NCBI RefSeq assembly: GCF_036850765.1
Contig: NC_089493.1
Coordinates: 126,424,239 to 126,488,238, forward strand
Length of the DNA stretch: 64,000 bases
From: Saccopteryx bilineata
Lineage: Eukaryota; Chordata; Mammalia; Chiroptera; Emballonuridae
Direction of reading: 5' to 3'
In this document: piece by piece, positions 57,064-64,000 of the stretch
Position numbering within the stretch: the stretch's first letter is position 1
Layout: every line of letters begins with the position of its first letter
Position numbers and translations under genes: made by a program
Notes under the pieces: model-generated
Databases searched by the model: none
Told to the model about the DNA's origin: nothing
Seen by the model: only the letters and a program-made list of their open reading frames with translations

Positions 57064-57466
57064 TTATTTATTTATTTTTTGTATTTTTCTGAAGCTGGAA
57101 ACGGGGAGAGACAGTCAGACAGACTCCCGCATGCGCCTGACTGGGATCCACCCGGGACGCCCACCAGGGGGCGACGCTCTGCCCACCAGGGGGCGATGCT
57201 CTGCCCCTCCGGGGCGTTGCTCTGTTGCAACCAGAGCCACTCTAGCGCCTGGGGCAGAGGCCAAGGAGCCATCCCCAGTGCCCGGGCCATCTTTGCTCCA
57301 ATGGAGCCTTGGCTGTGGGAGGGGAAGAGAGAGACAGAGAGGAAGGAGAGGGGGAGGGGTAGAGAAGCAGATGGGCGCTTCTCCTGTGTGCCCTGGCCGG
57401 GAATCAAACCCGGGACTTCTGCACGCCAGGCCTACGCTCTACCACTGAGCCAACCGGCCAGGGCCT
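57064..57466 (-). repeat. SINE-B, antisense, with two tandem CTCF-core-like motifs
   Basis: Full-length reverse SINE-B with intact tRNA boxes (GGAATCAAACC and CCACTGAGCCAACC). CCACCAGGGGGCG occurs twice, at 57161-57173 and 57183-57195. Duplications are unclear because both flanks are T/A-rich. Confidence 0.9.
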
Positions 57467-57715
57467 ATAGTTTCTTATAGTAACTGGCCTTGAGGGTAAG
57501 CATCTCACTGGTTTTCTTGATATCCTATGTACATATTTGTGATAAGTGTGCCATTTGGGAGGGCGCCGAGGCCTGGGAAGCTGTGTGCTGTTGTGAGAGG
57601 TGCTTGGACTAAGATCCAAGAGGCTTGGGTTCTAAGCTGTGCCACACTGGTTTTTTTTGTTGTTGTTTCTTTTTAATTTAAAAATTAAAAAAACAATTTA
57701 AGACTCATACTTTTT

Positions 57716-58007
57716 TTTTTAAGTGAGAGGAGGAGAGATAGGCTCTCACATGTACTCTCACCGGGATCCATGCAACCTCCGTCTGGGGCCAATGCTTGAA
57801 TCAACCAAGCCATCCTCGGCACCTGGGGTCAACAATTGAACCAGTTGAGCCACTGTCTACAAGAGGGGAAGGGGGAGAGAGAGAAGGGGGAGTGGAGGGG
57901 AAGAGAAGCAGATGATTGCTTCTCATGTATGCCCTGACCAGGGATCGAACTTGGGACGTCCAGAGGTTGGGCCAATACTCTATCTACTGAGCCAATCAGC
58001 CAGTGCT
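57716..58007 (-). repeat. Old SINE-B-type element, antisense
   Basis: Duplications AAGACTCATACTTTT (57700-57714) and AAGACTCAGATTTT (58008-58021). The head complement ends GCCAATCAGCCAGTGCT. The body is shortened and diverged, with (GA)n-rich middle. Confidence 0.82.
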
Positions 58008-58021
58008 AAGACTCAGATTTT

Positions 58022-60895
58022 TATTTTTAACAAAGGTATTACTGGCTTCATGGTTATGTATCATAGCTGCATAACGGAATTACCTGAAGAGCTTGAAAAA
58101 TATTGTCCTCTGATGGCATCTCCACAGATTTTGACTTCATTGGTCCAGTTTATTTAAAAGGTGACTTCTCTAGTCCCTTCTGCTCAAAATATCTATGACT
58201 TTCACCTGCATTTTTTATTTGATCCTGATACCAACCATGTGATGTAACATGCACTAAAATCTCTGATTAGTGGAGCGCTCGGGGTCCTTAACTCCAATGA
58301 GCCACATTTCTGTAGTGCGGAGCCAAAAAGGGGCTCCGTGCTTGGGAACGGTAGTCCTTGTCATTGAGAATCTTCTCAAACTTTAAGCTAACAGACCCTT
58401 TTGAAAATTCTTCAGTTGATAATCCTATATAAAAATCTCAATTTATAAAATAGCCAGTGGCAGTATTTTATGAAGATAAAAATTTATTTCACAATTCAAC
58501 TTTGTCATAGTTACACATTATGAAGTTGGTGAGTCTGTTTGGATGAACACTCAAATTTGAAATCAGAATTTATGGCTAATAGCTGGTGCGTCAGCCTCGG
58601 CACCTGGTTGATTTTACACTTCTTTTAACTCCATCATATTAACAAAACCTTGATCCACACAGGTGAATAATTGCCACAAGTAACAGTTTTTGCTGAAACT
58701 CATCTTGCAAACCTCAGGATATTCTTTAAATTAATTGATTCAGAATCTAGAGAGAGGGGAAGTAAGAACCTTCCATTTCAGAGTGGAATCACTGAGCATA
58801 TTTGGTAGTTTCCCCTCTCCCCGCAATAGCTATACATTAGCCCAAACTCCCAGAACTTACAATAAACAGTAAAATGCTCTATAATATGTTATTATGATGG
58901 TGCCATATATGATTGCCCAACCAGGGCTCAAGCACTTGCCAGGCAGATTCTCTAGGCCCACGCCTGGCATTTAAATTGAGCGTAGTTGGGTGTGCATGTG
59001 AGCTGTTGCCTGTAGTTGCTTGTATAATTTTACATGAGCAGATATGTGCAGGCTTGAAGTGCAAGGACGTGTGCAGAGCTACAACCTTCCTCCTCGGTGA
59101 CATTCACAAGCATGTCAGAGACAATCAGACAGTTAGAAAGAGCTTCATTCTCAGGCCTTTGCGAAATCCAACCATTAACAGGGCAGTGTGAGCCAGTGTT
59201 TTATGGCCTCTTCAGGGTTAATGTTAGGCATCTAATCTAACTTGGCACGTGTGTATTTCTAAGCCCTAGTTTAAAAAGTAATTTAAAAACTATTTGAAGA
59301 CATGCACTACACATGTGTTCTGTGGACGCCCCATCACACTGCAGCTGGACCACTGTGGTCCATGTTGAGACCACAGCCTCATTGAATGCTAGGACCTAAT
59401 GGGGAACAGAGATGTGAGTGTAACAGTCACGTACTGAACTGGATGGAAAAGAGCGGTAGGTGACTAAAGCTGTGTTCATCAGGTGGTGAGCCAGTGTTGA
59501 GTTTGGCTGTTCTCAGAAAAGCCCCTGAATGCACTGAGGACCCTCAGAATGGGGGCCACCCAGGCTACCCAGGAAGGGCTTTACTTGGGAGAAACCCCCT
59601 TTTGCAAAGATTTTTCTTGATGTCTTGGGGTCTTAATTGATAGCCCTGTAACGACCTGTGGTGTGGAAGCTGCATTCCTTCAAGGAGTTCCTGGTGGGTG
59701 CACCGCCACGCTGTGGTTTATGTCAGAGAAATTGCCCACAGATTAGAAGTGAGCAGGGTGGGGGCAGTTGTAAGCTAGCTATCACCTTGATCCCCTTGTG
59801 CCAGAACTCAGGACATTTGGATAGGTGCTGCAGGATCATGTGAACAGGGCTGCTCAGAATCCTGCTGTGAGAACCAGGGAGGAAGGAGTCTGTGAGTGAG
59901 GAGGACCGGTATTCTCTGGGACAGCTCTCCTGGGGTGTGTGACTCAGGTCTCCTTCCTGAGCCAGGTACTTGGACTAATTTGCATTCCATTTCTAGAGCC
60001 ATATAAACTGGAAAAGAAAAAAAAAAGAGCAAAAACCCCAGAGCATCTTTTATTTAAATGCTTTTCAAAATGTTCTGGGTAAAAGGGCTGTCCTTACTTG
60101 AAGAGAAGGGGGTCTTTGATAAAATTGGTAGATGAGAAACACCTGTTATTAAGGGCTTTTTAATATTCATAAATGCAACCAAATGCACAAAGAGCCACCA
60201 GAGAGGCTGGAGGGTCTCTCTACTTATCGGAAAACAGGTCAAAATTAGAAGTTAGCGTCAAGAAAATTCCCGAGAGAAAAAAAAACATTGAAGGGGATTC
60301 ACAATTCTGATATGTAGAGATTTAGTGTAAAAATTTCTGCTCCGTCTTTCCCAAGCCATGGAAAACCAGAGAGATAGCTTCATCCTCATTGGGAGAGAGG
60401 GAGCAGCCCTGAATGGTAGCGCAATGAGCCCCTCTGCCCACTCTTGAGTCTGGAGGAATAAGAAAGAATCCCAGTTAAACCCAGTAGCAGAAGAGATGTA
60501 AGATTTTAACTCTTGATGTTACCAGTTAGTGAGCTATTGCTGAGCTCAAACAAGCTCTGGATGCCATGCAAAGTGCAGGGTGAGTAAAACCCTTTTGGAC
60601 CACAGGATCATTCTGGGCTAGATTAAGGAATGTTTGTCACTTGGGTCACTTATTCCGAGTTAGAGAAGAAGAGGAACTAAGTTATCGGAAGTATTTATAT
60701 TTCTAGACTTGCTCCAAAGTGTGCACCTTTTTTTATTGGGTGTACAGCCACATCTTTATGTGTCTGCTCAGTGACTGAGTGGGAGAAACAGAGTTTCTTC
60801 CTAGAAGCTCTCTAACCAGTGGTGACAGCCGCCTACCACAGGCCGCTGACAGACCTTCCTCAGAGCCAGTCTGCTTGCCCACAGCTCTTCTCTTA
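58022..60895. other. Intergenic, no gene or recent repeat recognised
   Basis: A 7-bp perfect hairpin with CGGAGCC/GGCTCCG arms lies at 58318-58338. The remainder shows no exon, RNA gene or repeat that I can support. Confidence 0.4.
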
Positions 60896-60903
60896 CCTTA
60901 TAG

Positions 60904-61228
60904 CAGGGGTAACTTTTTACACAGGGGGCCAGTTCACTGTCCCTCAGACCATTGGAGGGCCGGACTATAAAAAAAACGATGAACAAATTCCTATGCACAC
61001 TGCACATATCTTATTTTAAAGTAAAAAAACAAAACGGGAACAAATACAATATTTAAAATAAAGAACAAGTAAATTTAAATCAACAAACTGACCAGTATTT
61101 CAATGGGAACTGTGCTCCTCTCACTGACCACCAATGAAAAAAGTGCCCTTCCAGAAGTGTGGTGGGGGCCGGATAAATGGCCTCAGGGGGCCGCATGTGG
61201 CCCATGGGCCGTAGGTTGGGGACCCCTG
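60904..61228. mobile_element. Non-autonomous hAT element (MITE, 325 bp)
   Basis: An exact 8-bp duplication CCTTATAG (60896-60903 and 61229-61236) flanks ends CAGGGGTAACTTTTTAC and GGTTGGGGACCCCTG. The first five bases are perfectly inverted; the left end is otherwise diverged. Sub-terminal GGGGGCC blocks occur on both sides. It belongs to the same broad group as 23299-23649 but is a different subfamily. Confidence 0.93.
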
Positions 61229-61379
61229 CCTTATAGAGTGCTTTAGTATAACAGATCTATTTCATATCTGGGAGGAAGAGGGAGAAGGAAACAAAAACTA
61301 TCAAAAATGCCCAACAGTTGGTTAAATTGTCAGGATATGAAGTTGATTCATTGATCCTTATTTTGGAATGGTAGTTTTT

Positions 61380-61738
61380 TTTGTTTTGTTTTGTTTTTTG
61401 TTTTTTTTTTTTACACAGAGAGAGAGAGAGTCAGAGAGAGGGATAGACAGAGACAGACAGACAGGAATGGAGAGATGAGAAGCATCAATCATTAGTTTTT
61501 TGTTGCGCATTGCAACACCTTAGTTGTTCATTGATTGCTTTCTCATATGTGCCTTGACCACGGGTCTTCAGCAGACTGAGTAACCCCTTGCTGGAGTCAG
61601 CAACCTTGGGTCCAAGCTGGTGAGCTTTTGCTCAAACCAGATGAGCCTGCGCTCAAGCTGGCGACCTCGGGGTCTCGAACTTGGGTCCTCGGCATCCCAA
61701 TCTGACGCTCTATTCACTGCGCCACCACCTGGTCAGGC
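61380..61738 (-). repeat. SINE-A, antisense
   Basis: Reverse SINE-A with an exact 16-bp duplication TGGAATGGTAGTTTTT (61364-61379 and 61739-61754). It is full length with a T/G-rich tail. Confidence 0.95.
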
Positions 61739-61904
61739 TGGAATGGTAGTTTTTGAAGAAATGCAGATGTCATTAGAGAGATTACAACGTTAGATGGTGA
61801 TTTTTTTAAAATAGGTTTTTTATGGGGAGTTCTGGATCATTTTAAGCATTGTACAGATTGACGGCCCCAGGTCAAGTGTCTGGTTTTAGTCTTCTGGAAC
61901 TTAA

Positions 61905-61957
61905 AGGCTTTTCTTTGCCGCGATAGATGTTTCATAGGCTTTTCTTTGCCGCGGTAG
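61905..61957 (+). repeat. Local 22-bp direct repeat, period 31
   Basis: AGGCTTTTCTTTGCCGCGAT plus AG (61905-61926) recurs at 61936-61957 with one change (A to G). It is not part of any repeat I recognise. Confidence 0.85.
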
Positions 61958-62846
61958 TCCTGTAATGCCTGTCAGCCACTTCGCTTAGAAACACACCAGA
62001 GGGGACCAAGGAAATTAGGAAGAAGAAGGGGACAGCTGCCCTTCAGGCCACTGAAAAATATCCTGAGTGAAGAAGGGAAGAAAGATGGTGAATAAAATGT
62101 GTTTGTGTGAGAAAGAATGAATACCCACAGTAGTGATACTCGAGTATGGCTGGACAGGGAAAACTGAGATTCCATGCCCTTCAGGGGTAAAGAACTATGT
62201 GATAATTGGGAAGGACCATGGGGTCGATCAATGTCCCTGTGCTGGTGACCAGGAGATGGGATGGAGGAGGAGAGGAGTGGGGAGGAAGAAGAAGATGAGG
62301 AAGAAAAGAAGGAGATGAAGATCATACGTATTTAGCCTCATGGTGTTCCTAGGCAGAGACAGTTGGTGGAGCCCACACCCAAACCACTACTGCGTTGGTA
62401 TTGAATGCATATTTGTTGGCTATTGCACGAATAAATTAATAATTATCTTTTATGGAAAAGGAGTGAAGTAGAGAATTTTTTCTTTCCTTGAAGCAGGATC
62501 ATTAGTTAATTACAAAGTAGGCAAAAGCAGAAAGCCATATATATGACACGCACACACCTTTAACCATTTATTTTTAACTTAAAGCACATGTACATTCACT
62601 TACCAGTTTGTTTGTTTTTTGTTTTTTTTTGATGTGAGGCCAAGGACTTCTCTTTGAGCATGAAGCCCTGATTGTCTTTCTTGCACAAACCACACCCATC
62701 GGCATTATCTAAGGTTTCCATTTGGGCTGCTTTCAAGTGAAGTGAGCGCTGAAAGACTTTTGCAGAGCATCCCATGTGCAGAATGATCCTAGAGGTTTAT
62801 TACTGTGGCCCCCAGTCATTACAGCTGGCTCGCCCACACCTAAGTT
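61958..62846. other. Intergenic with a purine-rich tract
   Basis: A GAAGAG/GGAGGA-rich purine tract lies at 62255-62322. No exon or RNA gene is supported. Confidence 0.4.
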
Positions 62847-62857
62847 GCCAGCAGTTT

Positions 62858-63244
62858 GTTTTTTTTTATTGACTTTTTTTTTTTTCTTTACAGAGACAGA
62901 GAGAGAGAGAGTCAGAGAGAGGGATAGATAGGGACAGACAGACAGGAACGGAGAGATGAGAAGCATCAATCTTAGTTTTTCGTTGCGCATTGCAACACCT
63001 TAGTTGTTCATTGATTGCTTTCTCATATGTGCCTTGACTGCGGGCCTTCAGCAGACCAAGTAACCCCTTGCTTGAGCCAGCAACCTTGGGCTCAAGCTGG
63101 TGAGTTGTTTTGTTTGTTTGTTTGTTTGTTTTTTTGCTCAAACCAGATGAGCCCGTGCTCAAGCTGGAGACCTCGGGGTCTTGAACCTGGGTTTTCCGCA
63201 TCCCAGTCCGATGCTCTATCCAGTGCGCCACCACCTGGTCAGGC
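62858..63244 (-). repeat. SINE-A, antisense, with a (GTTT)n expansion
   Basis: Reverse SINE-A ending GGTCAGGC at 63244. CAGCAGTTT flanks both sides (62849-62857 and 63245-63253). A (GTTT)n insertion of about 30 bp (63107-63136) sits inside the body. Confidence 0.9.
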
Positions 63245-63255
63245 CAGCAGTTTTT

Positions 63256-63650
63256 TTTTTTGTTTTTTTTTGTATTTTTTTCTGAAGCTGGAAACGGGGA
63301 GAGACAGTCAGACAGACTCCTGCATGCGCCCGACCGGGATCCACCCGGCACACCCACCAGGGGTGACGCTCTGCCCACGAAGGGGCGATGCTCTGCCCCT
63401 CCGGGGCGTCGCTCTTTTGTGACCAGAGCCACTCTAGCGCCTGGGGCAGAGGCCAAGGAGCCATCCCCAGCGCCTGGGCCATCTTTGCTCCAATGGAGCC
63501 TTGGCTGCGGGAGGGGAAGAGAGAGACAGAGAGGAAGGGGGGGGTGGAGAAGCAAATGGGCGCTTCTCCTATGTGCCCTGGCTGGGAATCGAACCCGGGT
63601 CCCCCGCACGCCAGGCCAACGCTCTACCACTGAGCCAACGGGCCAGGGCT
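63256..63650 (-). repeat. SINE-B, antisense, inserted at the edge of the preceding SINE-A
   Basis: Full-length reverse SINE-B with an exact 15-bp duplication AGGCCAGCAGTTTTT (63241-63255 and 63651-63665). The duplication includes the last four bases of the SINE-A, so the SINE-B came second. Confidence 0.95.
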
Positions 63651-63665
63651 AGGCCAGCAGTTTTT

Positions 63666-64000
63666 ATTTTATTTTTTTCTTGGCTACTTTCCTGTATTGC
63701 CTCTTTCCAAAGCATTCAGCTTCGTTTTATAGAAGCAACTCACAGCTACTCTTTATTTTTGTGCTCAATTCCATGGAACTGAGTAGTATTTGGGCATTTT
63801 ATGTAGTTATAAAGCAACTGGCATAAACAGATGTGGGACCCTGGCTGACTCTATATGAACCCTGGCCATCTGGTGGGAGCAGAGGAGCATAAGTATTCCA
63901 TGAAGAACCTGCTGGAATGTTTGTGGGGAGCCTGGTAGGAGCTATCTGCACAGTAGGTGCAAGGCTAGGAGGAAATGAAATTGTTTGTGGGAGGCCTGCC
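63666..64000. other. Intergenic, no gene recognised
   Basis: Unique-looking sequence to the window end. No exon, RNA gene or repeat is supported. Confidence 0.4.

Noticed and set aside
62866..63630. 254-codon minus-strand open frame
   Set aside because: It runs through a SINE-B and into a SINE-A, and its residues are those of SINE sequence read in one frame.

Overview
This is nuclear DNA of a mammal, almost certainly a bat. It is dominated by interspersed repeats, and I found no host protein-coding exon I can defend. Two kinds of tRNA-headed SINE recur: SINE-A, with a GCCTGACC head and an internally repetitive body, and SINE-B, with a GCCCTGGCC head. A short third type (SINE-C) starts CCTGACCTG. 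Together with a recent full-length LINE-1, several hAT and pogo-like DNA transposons and a gammaretrovirus-like LTR family, this fits Chiroptera. The SINEs are not the usual vespertilionid VES sequence. From memory of such repeats an emballonurid or rhinolophoid bat is plausible, but the family is not settled by the sequence alone.

Layout. 1-1811 is a decayed hAT transposase element, cut by a SINE-A. 1812-5692 is a minus-strand class I endogenous retrovirus in order LTR, tRNA-Phe-like primer site, gag, protease, reverse transcriptase. It is broken by a solo LTR, a small hAT element and the hAT transposon. 7189-9428 is a pogo/Tigger-like transposon carrying a SINE-A and a solo LTR. 9716-16582 is a full-length LINE-1 (about 6.0 kb without its two SINE-B insertions) with a 16-bp target-site duplication. 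16.6-28.6 kb is ordinary intergenic DNA with one clean solo LTR (21362-21720) and one clean hAT MITE (23299-23649).

About 28.7-29.66 kb is a CpG island with a strong splice donor and a CTCF-like motif. It is the best candidate for a real host promoter and untranslated first exon, presumably reading rightward into a long intron. From 30 to 64 kb the window holds many SINEs, ancient MIR/L2/L1/MLT-type fragments, microsatellites and two more hAT MITEs, with no coding exon I can support beyond one weak 93-nt candidate at 51581-51673.

No gene cluster or new biochemical system is visible. The interest lies in the nesting of elements, which gives a relative chronology, in a SINE family carrying CTCF-core-like motifs, and in the unannotated CpG-island promoter. 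Family names below are from recognition of motifs and ends, not from a database search.
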